Shown here one piece after another: positions 19,416 through 31,121 of a stretch of 64,000 nucleotides of DNA (position 1 is its first letter; every line of letters starts with the position of its first letter). The notes under the pieces were generated by a model. The model was not told where the DNA came from. It was given only the letters and a program-made list of their open reading frames with translations, and ran no database searches. A program made the translations under genes and the position numbers. Origin of the DNA: Notospermus geniculatus (taxonomy: Eukaryota; Nemertea; Pilidiophora; Heteronemertea; Lineidae); the NCBI GenBank assembly GCA_002633025.1, contig NMRB01000113.1, positions 299,789-363,788 on the forward strand, written 5' to 3'.

Positions 19416-20973
19416 CTTCTGACCCGCTGGAGGCGATTCTGGGAACTGGAAGTACGTCTGCTGGTTGTATCGCTTAAACTCGTTCTCCGCGGCGTCCATG
19501 AAATCCTTCTGCGTATTCGGCGTTTTAGTTTCAGCAAGTTCACGAATGATCTGATCTCGATAGATGACCGGTAGGGGTGGACGGTTTGGGAATGCAGCCG
19601 AGTCATAGCTTGCATTATGACTCGCATTCCGACTGTCCTCACGAGGCATAATATTTTCGTAGATATGTTCCGATCTCGCATCCATACTGAGATCATGTTT
19701 CGGCAAAACCTGGATCGGCGGATTTGAAGCGGACGGATTCTGAGTCTCCCAACTTCCTCTCTGATCATATCTACTTCCAATAGATGGCTCTCCTGCACCG
19801 TGCCTAAAATTATCAGCATCATACCCGTGCCTATCAAAATCTGGCCGATACCCCCCATCAAAGTCACTTCTAGCACCATTGTATCCTTGGGCCTGCGAAT
19901 CTTGCGGACCCTGCAAATCATGCTGACCTAGTTCATTCTGATGCCATCTCTGTAAGGACTGAAGCGCGTCAGCTTTGCTGGGAACGTTTTTATTCTGAGC
20001 AGAGCGATCGGTGAAAACGCTATCGCTACCGTCACCATCTCCTGCTAGTGATTGTCGCTGGCTGTCACCCTGCTCTGTTCGAAGATGCATCGTGGGAACT
20101 TTCAGATGCCCACTGGCATCACCGTGTCCTGAATTTTTCACGAGTGACCTATCATCGTGCCCACGATCTTGGCCTCCATAATCTTGATTGCGTTGATCAT
20201 AACCGTGGTTATCATAACCAAGCTTATATGTCTCACCACTAGGTGGCACTCTGTCACTCATGTAGCGTGCATCCAGATCACCAAACGAATCTCGATACCC
20301 AGACCTCTGATCATAATCATACGGTTGGTTCTGCTCTGACCGGTTCAGACTGCCATATTCCCGCGGTTTCGAGGTACCGGGAATCGGTTCAAACGTCCTA
20401 GTGAGAGAATCCGTATTGCTATGACCAGGACTACTGAACTGAGGTCTGTAACCTGTATCTCCAGATGCTGAGGTCCGTAGGCCATTGTCTCGATAGCTAT
20501 TTTCCCTATCACTATATGAATCTTGTCTCTCCAGTCTCCTCCAACCCGGCACATGATCACTTCCACGATATGACACGTCCCTCCGATCATACGAATCATA
20601 TCCGCGTTCACTGTAAGAACCACGTGCATCAACATCACCATATGAGTTACCCTGACCCTCGCTGTCATAGCGCCCTCTATCACCATACCTTGAATCAGAA
20701 TACCCATAACCGTCACTCCCGTTTGCATCCCTGAAATTACCGTTATCACGTTCATACCCAGGACTAGCCCACCCACGATTCGGATAACTATCACTACCGC
20801 CATGAGGGGGCGCTTGCATACTATTTTGAGGATATTGCTCAGGAAAGCCATAGTCATCAAGATCATTGCCACTGATCACAGAATTATCATTTTCGTCCAC
20901 CTGTCGTCCCGGGTGATTACGGAATTTGTCAGCAGTCGGCCCGTTCGGAAGGCGTGGTGGGCCCTGGTCCACG
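19416..20973 (-). CDS. PLEKHA5/6/7-like: PLEKHA5/6/7-like gene, 1,558-bp Tyr/Gly/Asp-rich exon (block B copy)
   Basis: Exactly the length of 9,588-11,145, with open frame and intact splice sites. By eye about 24 of 519 residues differ (for example SYGDVDARG for SYCDADARG, PVIYRDQ for PVVYRDQ, PPAGQK for PPPGQK), about 4-5 percent. There is no internal insertion or deletion in this low-complexity exon. The Pro-rich motif and the YENI and YDNH sites are kept. Confidence 0.9.
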
Positions 20974-21523
20974 CTGAAACGACAATTTGGTATTTTACTA
21001 TCAGGTTCTTAATTGGTATTTCTAGAAGGGGAAATCTGATTGGTTATTAAAACTAATCTGTGCCCAGAGTCCAGCAGACGGCATCTTCTATCAAAGTTTT
21101 CTCACATCCTATGGTATTGATTGAAAAATATTTGAAGAACTGTTGTTCCTGTGAACCACTTGAAGAATGTTTCTTCAAATTTTTTCCAATTCATTCCATG
21201 GCTTCGCAAAAACTTCATCAGAAGTTACAATCCGCGAAAACCTGGGAGCAGATGAGTTAAGCAATTTGGCATTTCATAACAATAACCATCTCACTGTCTT
21301 TCGTATACACTTTGGAAATGAAGCAGCACCGCTCTGGTGGCTCTGCTCTCAACTAAGGTCATGGGATCCTGCAGTGTTGTACGAAGACATTATGATGTCA
21401 GGGTATGCATAACTGAGAACATGGCAATACAATACCCTGTGAGTGTGACCCCCTGACCACAATTTCAGGGTCACAACCAGAGCGGTGCTCCGTGGATCCT
21501 GATTTCTTCAACCAGAACCTCAC

Positions 21524-21633
21524 CTTGGATCCCTCTGTAAGATCGTAGCGAGGCTCAGAGCATTCAGCCATCTTTGCATCTCATCACGCGTTTCAGCAGC
21601 AAAAAAGTACGTTTGCATATTTTCATGTTCAAC
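21524..21633 (-). CDS. PLEKHA5/6/7-like: PLEKHA5/6/7-like gene, PH domain exon 4 (block B copy)
   Basis: Same residues as 11,461-11,570, same acceptor (TTGTTTACAG) and donor (AAG|GTGAGG). If the two blocks are alleles, only one copy is used per transcript. Confidence 0.9.
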
Positions 21634-22399
21634 CTGTAAACAAGAAATAACATGTCCCTTTTTGACGTAACATGATGGTCGAAGTGAAAGGCAGTGATGT
21701 TTTTACTATTGCTTTTATACAGTGGTTTACAGGGACAGATCCAGGATTTGGGGAAAGAGGGGGTGNCAAGAATGAATGGGTCCGCTATATGCATTGAATT
21801 GGGCCGTTTAGTGACACCTATTGGTCAACTCACTGACAGCTCCTATTGCACACTGAAGATTCTATTCAGTATATGCCTATGTGACCCACTCCAGGAAAAG
21901 CAGATGCTTGTCCCAAGTGATCATCGTTGGTCATCAGTTTACTCAACTATTATCATTGCCGTCCACTACTATTGTAAACCCACGCCAACGCCAACGCACA
22001 TTTCAGCTATTGCACTGTAAGGGCGTTAACCCTTTCCTCGGGTTGCGACAAGCATCTGCTTTTGCTGGATGGCTCACATATTGTCAACACCCTGCCATTA
22101 GTCAACTGTAATATTGTGCACCTTAGAAAGCGTCCCATAGTAAAGCATGACTGAGTAAGACATTTTTCAAGCTTTATTACTAACAATATTGACTTTCACA
22201 AGCTGCAGGAGTTCTTCAAATAAAATCCATCAAACATGAATGGGTGAGATTGATTTTTCTAACAGATGTACACAAACTATCATTACTCATGGCCCATTGA
22301 TTGAATGGGGCTTTAACAATGAGCTCACGCTACATATTTGTAGGCTTGACTGCTGCCCTCTTTCACTCCTTCAAACATAGTTGAGTTTGACAAAGGGGC

Positions 22400-22525
22400 A
22401 AATTATAATAACGGGTTTCTAAGAAGGTGAAAGACACAGCTTCCTACCGGACTCGAACCCACAGACCCTCGCATTGCATCAATCGCCAGCACTCAGGGGC
22501 AGCACGCCTTAACCACTAGGCCAAA
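22400..22525 (-). mobile_element. tRNA-derived SINE, family S2
   Basis: The minus strand reads TGGCCTAGTGGTTAAGGCG (A box) and GGGTTCGAGTCCGGTAGGAA (B box), then a tail with AATAATAA. A truncated relative lies at 22,676-22,755. The stretch 21,833-22,400 is intron without further signals. Confidence 0.75.
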
Positions 22526-22866
22526 TCCCCATCTTCAAAAAAGATGGTTCAATGACCTATGTTAAACGAGGCGTCCATAGGCACCCTGCGAGTAGTTCAA
22601 ACAATCTCCGAACCCAAACAGTTTTATGTTATACAAGGGGTCACAATTACTGGAGATACAATTAAAGGGCAATAATAATAATGGGTTTCTATGGTGAAAG
22701 ACATCACTTCCTACCGGACTCGAACCCACAGGCCCTCGTGTTAGGCTTCAATCGAGTTGATTGAGTTTGACAGAGAAGTCAATTCGACCGATGTAGTTTA
22801 CATGTTTGAGGCCTGAGTCGCAGAGGACAAAAGTCTTCCCAATTTTATTCTCTTGGTTTTATTTAC

Positions 22867-22942
22867 CTTTGTAGAAAAATAAGCAGAAGTCGGACAGGAC
22901 ACACCATCGCTGCTTCCAGTTTCTGATTGGCCCAGAATGATC
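22867..22942 (-). CDS. PLEKHA5/6/7-like: PLEKHA5/6/7-like gene, PH domain exon 2
   Basis: Acceptor CTATTTCAG at 22,943-22,951 and donor CTACAAAG|GTAAAT at 22,861-22,867 on the minus strand. Phase 0 in and phase 1 out. Encodes DHSGPIRNWKQRWCVLSDFC then LFFYK: strands 1-3 of the PH domain with the K-x-W-(K/R)-x-R-W-x-VLS signature, in which the basic residues usually contact phosphoinositide head groups. It is present once in the window and joins in frame only to the exon at 11,901-12,001. Confidence 0.94.
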
Positions 22943-22974
22943 CTGAAATAGATGGAGGAATTACAGAGTGGCCA

Positions 22975-23277
22975 TACAGTATGGAGCACAACTGACCTAC
23001 CTTTATCCACATACCTTCCGCATGGTGGAAGGTATGTACCTTCCGCATGGCGTACATGGAAGGTATGTTTCAATTCATTGCGTACGGTACAAGTACGTCA
23101 CGCATCTCTTCTGTTTGACGTCCATGCACCACGGGCGAATGATAGTACGTCTTCTTTACGTGCCTTCCACGGCGGCGTGCGACGTCCCCGGAAGATACAA
23201 GGAAGGTACACGCACGACGCTGCGGTATGTGGATGGTATGTGGCAAGGAAGGGAGGTCAATTGTGCAGCGTACTGTA
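22975..23277. mobile_element. About 300-bp foldback MITE inside the PH intron
   Basis: TACAGTATGGAGCACAACTG at the left pairs with the complement of CAATTGTGCAGCGTACTGTA at the right. The inner arms are rich in CCACATACC / GGTATGTGG. Confidence 0.7.
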
Positions 23278-23419
23278 AAGTTCACTTCTGTGTTGAACTG
23301 TGGTTGATGTCCAAGTCTCCGAGATTTCTTTTAGGAAACCTTGTGCCAGGACCAACTGTCCGGTCAGCTGTCTTCTACGACAAGCTTTCTAAGGTCATAG
23401 TGTCCCAAAGTGAACGTAC

Positions 23420-23455
23420 GTGTTTTAGAAGCCACCCCCTCATGGTGATATCAGC
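23420..23455 (-). CDS. PLEKHA5/6/7-like: PLEKHA5/6/7-like gene, PH domain exon 1 (36 bp)
   Basis: On the minus strand, acceptor AACACGCAG at 23,456-23,464 and donor AAACAC|GTACGT. Twelve codons, ADITMRGWLLKH, run phase 0 to phase 0. RGWL-K- followed across the splice by DHSG exactly matches the start of the family's PH domain, where RGWLYKQDS(T/S)G is typical. Too short for simple gene finding; identified by its position, splice sites and motif. Confidence 0.88.
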
Positions 23456-23810
23456 CTGCGTGTTTCTATGACCCTTGCAAGATGGATGGCGATCAACAAC
23501 CCTGAAAGACATGAATCGACACCAAATGATTTGATGATACCCGTCTGAAACACCTGCTTGTTGGCATAAATCAACTCAAGCTTGTTTATTGCAAGCTTGT
23601 TCACCATCCAACTTGGTCCCTCTTCTTGCTGGCTGCAAATGATTACCTAGTCAACAAACTCCATGGTTTCCTTCGTCATTTAAATGGTGCAACACAATTA
23701 GTTAAGGTCCTTGCCATTCTTTGTTAAGGTTTGATCCGGTTCCAAACATGACTTCCAAAATAAAAATAGGCTACCTCAATTTGACTTCAGGCCTAAAGCC
23801 CCTTTCACAC

Positions 23811-24336
23811 CGGGCCTACATAGAGTCGCGTAGTGCGGCGTACCGACTACACCAAGCTTACGCTGTGCCTACACTGGCCTGACGTGGCAATACGCTGAGG
23901 GATGCAAAGAGGTATGCGAGATGGACGCAAAAAATGAAACAGGTTTAATTTTTTTCTGTACTTTCGGTATAGAGCATTGGACGCAGAAAGTACGCAGTTT
24001 TTACGCAAGTCTACGCAACACTACGCTACTGTACGCCACAGCTACGCAATAATACCCTACCCTACGACATGTTTAATTTTTTCGTCCATCTCACGTACCC
24101 CTTTGTGTCCTTCGGCGTATTGCCATGAAGGCCAGCGTAAGCTCGGCATAGCTGGTATGCCGCACTACGCAACTCTATGTAGGCCCGGTGTGAAAGAGGA
24201 GTGGGTCCAGGGACTATGCTGATCCTGCGCGTAGCAAAGTTTATTTCATAAGTACGCAGGCTAATTTTGGTGTAGGCCTACTTGGTACGCCGCACAACGC
24301 AACTCTATGCAGGTCCAGTGTGAAAGGGACTTTAGA
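23811..24336. mobile_element. Foldback MITE with CCCTTTCACACCGG ends, nested or duplicated
   Basis: CTAAAGCCCCTTTCACACCG at the left; complementary ends at about 24,205 and again at 24,336. The interior carries many TACGCAR and CTACGCR motifs in both directions. This end type is common in invertebrate MITEs. Confidence 0.7.
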
Positions 24337-24761
24337 TTCTCAGATGATGTTTGCAAGGTCTGCCACATGGAACAAATATTGTAATACAAAGTGCTCAGGG
24401 ACTTGCTGCTCCATGCTTCAGAACTGTGTTGTTTGTGGTGTACTATATGCAACAGAAAACCTTTCTTATGTTGAATTCGACAGAACAGTGACTCTAAAAG
24501 CATAGTGTAAGTGTGCTACTGACCAGAGAATGAAAATACGGAAGTGGAATGGTGCGTGATACTATCAGATTATGAGGCACAAAGCTTCAGTAAAACTTTC
24601 TCCCGAAGTTGAATGGTTTGACCTTCTATCCCTTCATCTTGAGGTAACCCATCCTAGCACTCAGGGTCTTCACAACTGCTCCCCTTCTCGCACTTGGTTC
24701 ATTGAGGGAGGGGTGCAACCGTAAATGACCTGAGATTCTCCGGATGGAGGTAACCAGCGGC

Positions 24762-25038
24762 GTATTCGAATCCCCGTCTTGACAACACTTGCACTGACCC
24801 AGTTCATGTAGTTGTTGACTCATCTCAAGAACAGCAGTCTCAAACGCCGAGAACGCAACCCATGTCAGGCCAAGAACGTGTTCTCCTCACTCCTCACTCA
24901 GCGGAGGGTTGAGAAGAACACGTTCTTTGCCCGAGACGGGTTGCGTTCTTGGTGTTCGAAACGGCTGTTCTCGAGTTGAGTCAGCAGCTACACGAACTGG
25001 CTCAGCACGAGTGTTGTCAAGAACGGGGATTCGAATAC
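24762..25038. mobile_element. Palindromic foldback element P4, copy 1
   Basis: Both ends are GTATTCGAATCCCCG-like, the arms are about 130 bp, and the centre has CAGCGGAGGG. Arms contain CCAAGAACGTGTTCT and TGACCCAGTTCATGTAG with their complements. Other copies: 31,483-31,760, 33,523-33,932, 42,061-42,340, 43,975-44,312. Confidence 0.85.
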
Positions 25039-25044
25039 CCCCAG

Positions 25045-25977
25045 AAGTTCTGAGTGGTCGTTCCCAACGTCAGCAGTCTGTGCAGAGTGATAACAACCAC
25101 CGATTACCTCGGGATGCCATCCCTAATGGCTAAGGGTGGCGAAACCTCAATGCCAGCCGACTTAAGATCCACAAGGCTTATGGAACCAGTGACTAAGTAA
25201 AGGTCCGAGAAGATTTGGTCGGGCGGTGCAGAATGGCTTAATTCCTGGGATTTACATAGATTTATATACCCCAACCCACCTTGTTCTGACAGGCAAAGTG
25301 TCACTACATGCACCATAACTAGGAAAGGATAGTGTTGATAGAACTTGGTTGTAGCCAGATAGCCTGGTTCCCAGCACCCTTCACTGACAGCACGTCATGG
25401 GTTGTGACAGCATGTAACAGGTTGTGGTCACAGAGTCTTGCAGCATATACATTTTTCTCATGCATTACCACAAATATGCATCAATCATGCCTTAAACATG
25501 CACCATTGCTGAGGCATCATTATACACGCTGCAATTTTGTAGGGGACGTCTTGATCAGTACTTTTGTAAATTTCGCCGAAGTGCCGATTAGGTTCATTAA
25601 GGAACCATGCAATGTGGCAAATGAAACCAAGCTGCAACTACACTTACACAAAAGGCCGTAAAAAGCATACCATAATGATTGGTTAGGCCTACCTCTACAA
25701 GAGTGGGGTCTTATCATCAATCATGTCCCTCGACTTCCACATTTTCCAGGATATCATCCTGACAGTTTGCATGAAATTGACATAAGAATGATATCATGTT
25801 CAGTTCTTTTTAGTGCAGTAGGCCTATCATGAAGAACTTTTTCCAAGATCAGCAGAACAGGCAGAACCAACTTTTCAGTTAGGAAAGCCCTTCAACCCGT
25901 GGGTGTGGTCAGCAACTTGCTGATAATGGGAGTCACATCCATGACCTATTGGGCACAAGTCAGAGGCATGAGACACT
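25045..25977. other. Intron, no feature seen
   Basis: No exon with both splice sites, RNA gene or clear repeat was recognised. An unplaced exon between the Lys-rich exon and the PH domain must lie somewhere between 23,456 and 35,115. Confidence 0.5.
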
Positions 25978-26370
25978 AGCTACGGTCACACCTGTTGAAA
26001 ATACCCGTGTTTTTCCAAACCCGTGTGTACGAAAAGCCCGGCGAGAGGTCACACTACCACATTGTAGTTAAGTAGCCAACTGACAGTTGCACTGCATGCA
26101 CTGACGTTTCAGTCATTTCTGTATTGGCACACATTATTGGAGGCGCGAAAACGACGTCACTTAATGGCTATGCCATCTGTCGCCGTGCTAAGAACTAACG
26201 AAAACACGGGGATTTCGAAAACACGGGGATTTCGAAAACACGGGGATTTCGGCAAGCTTGCCATGTTTGAAAAACCCGTGTTTTTCAGACACGGGTTTCT
26301 TGAAGCCCAGCAATTCATAGGTGTGACTGCAAAAAAAACGGGGATTTTATGTAGTGTAACCACGGCTAAT
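25978..26370. mobile_element. MITE with GGTCACAC / GTGTAACC ends
   Basis: TAGCTACGGTCACACCTGTT at the left and GTAGTGTAACCACGGCTA at the right form imperfect inverted ends. Inside, AAAACACGGGGATTTCG is repeated three times in tandem (26,201-26,251). Confidence 0.65.
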
Positions 26371-27039
26371 ATGCCACTGCAGCTACATGCCACAACAGGA
26401 TTACCTGAGGTTTTCACCAGTTTTGCATGCAAAATTTCCTTCTCTATCAACAACAATATAGCTTTCAGTGACTTGCAAACTAGAACGACTACTGCTATTA
26501 GCACAGCAGACTTGCAGTCTGAGTACCAGTGCTGTTGATGTCATAACTGATAGAGCATCGCTATTGTTCTAAACAACATGTTCCCTAACATATTGAAAAT
26601 CCAGTGATACCTATACACACATAAATATGATTTATTATTAGGCTGATAGTAACTACATAGAATTCAATACACAGCCCAACTCGTACATAAAATACAATTG
26701 CCGACATGCTTGTGTCGCCCACTTGAAGCATTCTATAGCCACTTCATAACTCCTTGACCAGTTTTTAATACAGTACGATACGAATATACACGAATAATTG
26801 GACGTGTTTAACTGAAGCTATGGTTTAGCACGGCAAAGTTATTGTCAGTTTCACCGCTAATCATGTGCTGTGCTAAGTTACACCTGAAATCAGCTATACA
26901 GAGGTGTTTAAGGGCTAGAAAGGATCGCGCAAAAGCTCTTTATCGCAGAGAGGAGATGGAGGGGGAGGGGTGCAAAAATAACAGACATGCAGAAATATTC
27001 GTTCTCCTGTTGTGCCCTCTGGCCTGGTCTCGGATAATT

Positions 27040-27262
27040 CGTCTCTGAGGAAAATTCGTCCCAGAAAATTCATCGCCGAGGAATATTTGTCCCCGGAAAA
27101 TTCATTCCTGGGAAAATTCGTCCCAGGGAAAATACCTCCCCAGGGAAAATTCGTCCCCAGGGAAAATTCATGCCCAAAGAAAATTCATGCCCAGGGAAAA
27201 ATCATCCCCAGGGAAAATTCATCCCCACGGAAAATTCGTCCCCAAAGCATTCAACCCCGGAA
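27040..27262. repeat. AAAATTCRTCCCCAGGG minisatellite
   Basis: About twelve imperfect 17-18 bp units of GGGAAAATTCGTCCCCA. Related in composition, but not identical, to the GGACAATTCGTCC arrays at 36,295 and 47,227. The surrounding 26,370-27,040 and 27,262-28,426 is intron. Confidence 0.8.
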
Positions 27263-28285
27263 AGGCCCTCTCCAAGAGTGCTACAGTAGGGAACGCTCTT
27301 TTAGAGGCAGAATCTGGAGAAGATATTTGAGAGCCTACCACTGCTGAAATCTTCTACATTAGCAAAAGTTGTATCCAAATTCGAAGTCGGGATGGCAAAG
27401 CCATGGGAAACATTTAACTGTCTACCAAACATGACGAAGAATGTGTGAAACCTGACAAACTGGACGGTGAACACGCAGAATTGGTAAAAAGATGTGTTAG
27501 GAAGAAACATGCAGCAGTGAATGAGAGAGAAAACTGACAAGACAAAGTTCCCACGGCAAAGCACCGATTGACGTTTCATTAAATACCATCTGGAGGCCCA
27601 ACAACTTGCATACTGCGCGTGATACTATGATTATCGTGTTGAATGATGTTGACTCTGCCACAGATGTTGACGCAGAAATCAATAAGTTCGAACGGATAGT
27701 TTCATTTTTATCGATCTAAAGTATTACAGATGTTAGATCGGGTGCGAGCCTAATCCTTCAGAGACGGGAGCGAAATTCATTGCGAGATTTTGATAATTAT
27801 GGACCCTGATCCAAAATTTCCACTTACCAGAGCCCCGAAATCCAAAATCCAAAATTCAAAATCTCCTAAATGATCCAATTTCAGGCAGCAATTTCAGAAA
27901 TGTGACAACTGACACTTAGGAAAGAAGGACTTTGTGCAGGACAACAGGAAAGGCTGTGGTTGTCGGAAAGTACACATTGAAGAGAAAAAAAAATTGTTTC
28001 AAATAATTTGTGCAGAAATTTCAGTAGGACACATTAAATTGAACGCCAGGCCAGTTCACAACCATTACGAAAAGCCACCACAAAACATGATTCACCATTA
28101 CTAATCAAAGGCCTAGGCTTACATCAATTCCACTATCATGACATAGTGCCATTAACACCAATGATATACACACAGCTGCAGAAAATGGAAATAGCGAAAT
28201 GTGCATATGAACACGACATACATACATATATAGAATGATATAAAAATGTATTATATTTAAATAGAAAGTGCTTACAATAGACCCG

Positions 28286-28369
28286 ACCTACCTAGAACTG
28301 GTCGAACTCCGAATACGGTTCCCATCCAAACCATGGGCGGAATTTGAGCCGGGGAGAATTTGAATAGAG
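28286..28369 (-). CDS. Candidate 84-bp exon of the PLEKHA5/6/7-like gene
   Basis: On the minus strand, TATACACACAG precedes TTACGGCTC, and TTCTAG|GTAGGT forms a donor. In the phase offered by the Lys-rich exon (2 in) the frame is open and reads YGSIQILPGSNSAHGLDGNR then IRSSTSS, leaving in phase 2. Ser-rich text is expected at this point of the protein. However, its exit phase does not fit the first PH exon (phase 0), so a further exon would still be needed. Weak call from one consistent phase and moderate splice sites. Confidence 0.3.
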
Positions 28370-29206
28370 CCGTAACTGTGTGTATAATAAATTGGATATC
28401 TTAATCAACGTGTAATTAGTTTGGGAATGTCCCTTTTAATAACAGAGCAATTAAGTCAGGTGTGTAAGGAATGTAGGTCAACAGGTGATTGGGGTTTGGT
28501 TCTTCAGAAACAGGGGAGAGGGCGACACTGTCTGTGTCAATACTGTTTTGACATCAATGAACTCTGAACTGAAATTTTAAGTGCAGAACAAACTCAGAAT
28601 AGAATTTTAAAGATCTGATGTCAGAGGAGGGGCATTTGTTGAGGGCATCGTATGAGACCGTAAGCTTTGAAAGGCCTACGGAACATGGATGAGGGCATTT
28701 AGGGGCGCAATGCATGATGTCGAGAGTGGCAAAGTTTGGCCTCTCCAACAGGATCAAGTGATGAGATCTTTCCATTAAAGGATAAAAGATGACTGGTACA
28801 TAGAACCTCCCTTAATATAACGGTCACTTCTGCCAGGAAACCTCACTATTAAGGACAGTATAGCCTAGTTGAGTCCTCAATTGGTTACGACTGTTAATTT
28901 TGACCTCTGATATGAGGACACCTCTCCACCCATCCCGAGAACATCAGGGGTTGTTAGCGCTTGCTCTTTTCATCAACGCACCATGTGCAGTGACAGCAAG
29001 TGCTAAGAACTCCTGATGTTCTCAGGATGTCTCCACCTCTCCACCTATTCAACCGTCTGCACCTTAGCATTTTTTGGGGCATCGTCATTAAGTTTGTAGA
29101 TGTCCACTCAGAGTAGCCCAAAGTTAACCATGGCTACAGATGGCTCTCAAAAGAATGATGATGATGAAGAACAGTAGGCCACCTGGCAAGTTCGATGTAT
29201 CCTCTA

Positions 29207-29752
29207 TTTCGTACACTCCTTTCGCAGTGTCTTCTCACTCATACCTATCGTTCATAGACACTGCTTACAATGGCCCGATCCCCGCCGATTTACCACTAGA
29301 GGGCGTTTGCGTAACTAACGAAATACATGAAACATTTTCTGATTGGTTCACTGTCAGCGTCCTTGACAACCACGGCAGACTGGTCACTCGTCGGAAAGCA
29401 TTTTATATGGGACAGTTGCATTATGACGTAGCACGACTAGTCTACAACAACAGCAATGGCTGCCCCCCGCCGTGTCCAGTATGCAGTGTCACTTTGCACT
29501 TTTCAGTGTTTAGCTCGTGCCTTTTTTGTTTTGAAACATCGCTAAAGAAGTGGATAACGAGATTATTTTGTTTGTAGTGATTGATCTTGTTGAACAGGCC
29601 GAAGCTGGGAGCAACGCCGGCGCTGTTTCCCGCGCTATTTGGCCGCTGACTAGTGCTGCCACCATGCGGTAAATCGGCGGGGATCGGGCCATTGTAAGCA
29701 GTGTCTATGAACGATAGGTACGAGTGAGAAGACACTGCGAAAGGAGTGTACT
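29207..29752. mobile_element. About 546-bp foldback element (X1 only)
   Basis: Arms of about 90 bp: CACTCCTTTCGCAGTGTCTT leading to GCCCGATCCCCGCCGATTTA at the left, with the complement at 29,669-29,752. A 145-codon open frame at 29,140-29,577 crosses arm and loop and resembles nothing I know; I treat it as part of the element. Confidence 0.75.
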
Positions 29753-30324
29753 ATTTCGAGGTTCCACTAACTATGCATGCACAGTCCAAAGCACAGTAGA
29801 CGAACCATACATTTTAAACCCGGCGTGGTCTATCAGAACTTCGACTTGCAAGAGGGCTGTATGACTGATTGACATCAACCTCTTCCGATGGCAAATGACG
29901 TCGTCACGCAAATGACCTCCGTGTCACGACCTCTGTGACACTCACCATGTGACATGACAAGACCCTATCCTGAATGAAAGCAAACCTACTCTGATGTAAA
30001 CATCATCTAAACTCCTGAAATAATGCCAATTAGCGCAGAGAGAATCTGGGCAAAACTGTCGCGTGCGATACCCGTCCCCATTAGAGATGACCAATTACAT
30101 CCATCGTGTCCAAAGATGGCTGTCTCTCTCGTTGTCATGACGCGCCATCGCCTGTCACTCAGTTGAGATTCGTCCTCACGTAATCAATCTCAGACGAGCT
30201 GATTAAGTCGCCCAATTAGATTAACCCCTTCAGTGCACAACATCGGGACATGATTGCGGAACAACCAGGGTTCTGTGGCTCAAATCCCAAAATCAAAGTC
30301 GTTCTCTCGCCACCGGCCATCTTA

Positions 30325-31121
30325 AAGCCTAGGGTACATCGGCCTTGCGACTGGAAGCAACTACCGGCAATGGCGTTTCCGGCAACTACCTGGAACCAGC
30401 AGCAACTGATCAGATGCTCAAACAGGCCGATGTAGGCGCACCGGCAATGCTATTGCCGACCGTTGTCGCTAGTTCCAGACAGTTGCTCATGTTCTACTCA
30501 TTGCCAACGGTCGCTCCTAGTCGTCTTCAGTCGCTTCCGATGTACGCGCGCTGGCAACCAATTTCATAGTTTGTGGAGCACACCTGGTCACGTGAATGTT
30601 TATCACATGACTCTCGAGTGGTCCAATCAGAAGACATCGACAACAGCATTCAGTACCATTGCCTGTCCGATGTGCACGCTCCAGATTGAAGACTTGTTGC
30701 CGCAGTGACCTGTCGTGCGCGGAACACGTACATCGATAGCGACTGTTGCATTCAGCTGCTTCCAGTCGCAAGGCCGGTGTGGTGAACTGGTCCTGTGCAT
30801 TCTCTATGGAAACACTTGGTTACCATGCGCGTGTACGTCACATGGTTGGTGAATGCACGGGATTGGTCTCCGCGTCACTTGTTCTACGTCATGGGTCTCA
30901 GACACTGTAGGAATCCAACACTGAAGACGCGTTGTGCCGTTCCTGACGTCACTGACGTGGGCGCGTCACTCGGAGACTTTTGGATTAGAGACGTGAGCGT
31001 GGAGACCTGTATGATTGAGACGCCGCTATTAAAAGTTGACGAAATAAACGCCCGTTAATTTAAGAGATTCAACACAGAATTAGTTGGAGTCGAGTTCTTT
31101 ACACCGACATATGCTAGGCTT
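30325..31121. mobile_element. R2-subfamily MITE (X1), interrupted by a 326-bp insertion
   Basis: The MITE starts AAAGCCTAGGGTACATCGGC and ends ATGCTAGGCTT. The X2 copy (41,197-41,697) is uninterrupted. R2 differs from R1 in its interior but shares the ends and the GCGACTGGAAGCAACT motif. Confidence 0.85.
30778..31103. mobile_element. 326-bp solo-LTR-like insertion
   Basis: Begins TGTGGTGAACTGG and ends GAGTTCTTTACA, so it has TG...CA termini. It contains ATTAAAAG and, 11 bases on, AATAAA, reminiscent of LTR promoter and poly(A) signals. The flanks are CCGG and CCGA; X2 has the uninterrupted AAGGCCGACGTATGC. No internal coding region, so if it is an LTR it is a solo one. The duplication is short and imperfect, which weakens the call. 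Confidence 0.55.

Larger units (their letters stand above)
12705..21832. repeat. Block B: second copy of the duplicated gene segment
   Basis: Colinear with block A (4,076-12,240). It carries the 1,323, 30, 63, 70, 1,558 and 110-bp exons but not the 101-bp PH exon, because sequence equal to 11,699-12,181 is replaced by a single N at 21,766. The reading frame is open in every shared exon. Confidence 0.9.

Noticed and set aside
26137-26538. 133-codon frames on both strands
   Set aside because: They cover a MITE with the internal triplicate AAAACACGGGGATTTCG; no splice or start support.
29140-29577. 145-codon frame on the plus strand
   Set aside because: It runs through one arm and the loop of a foldback element, and is absent from the other copy of the region.
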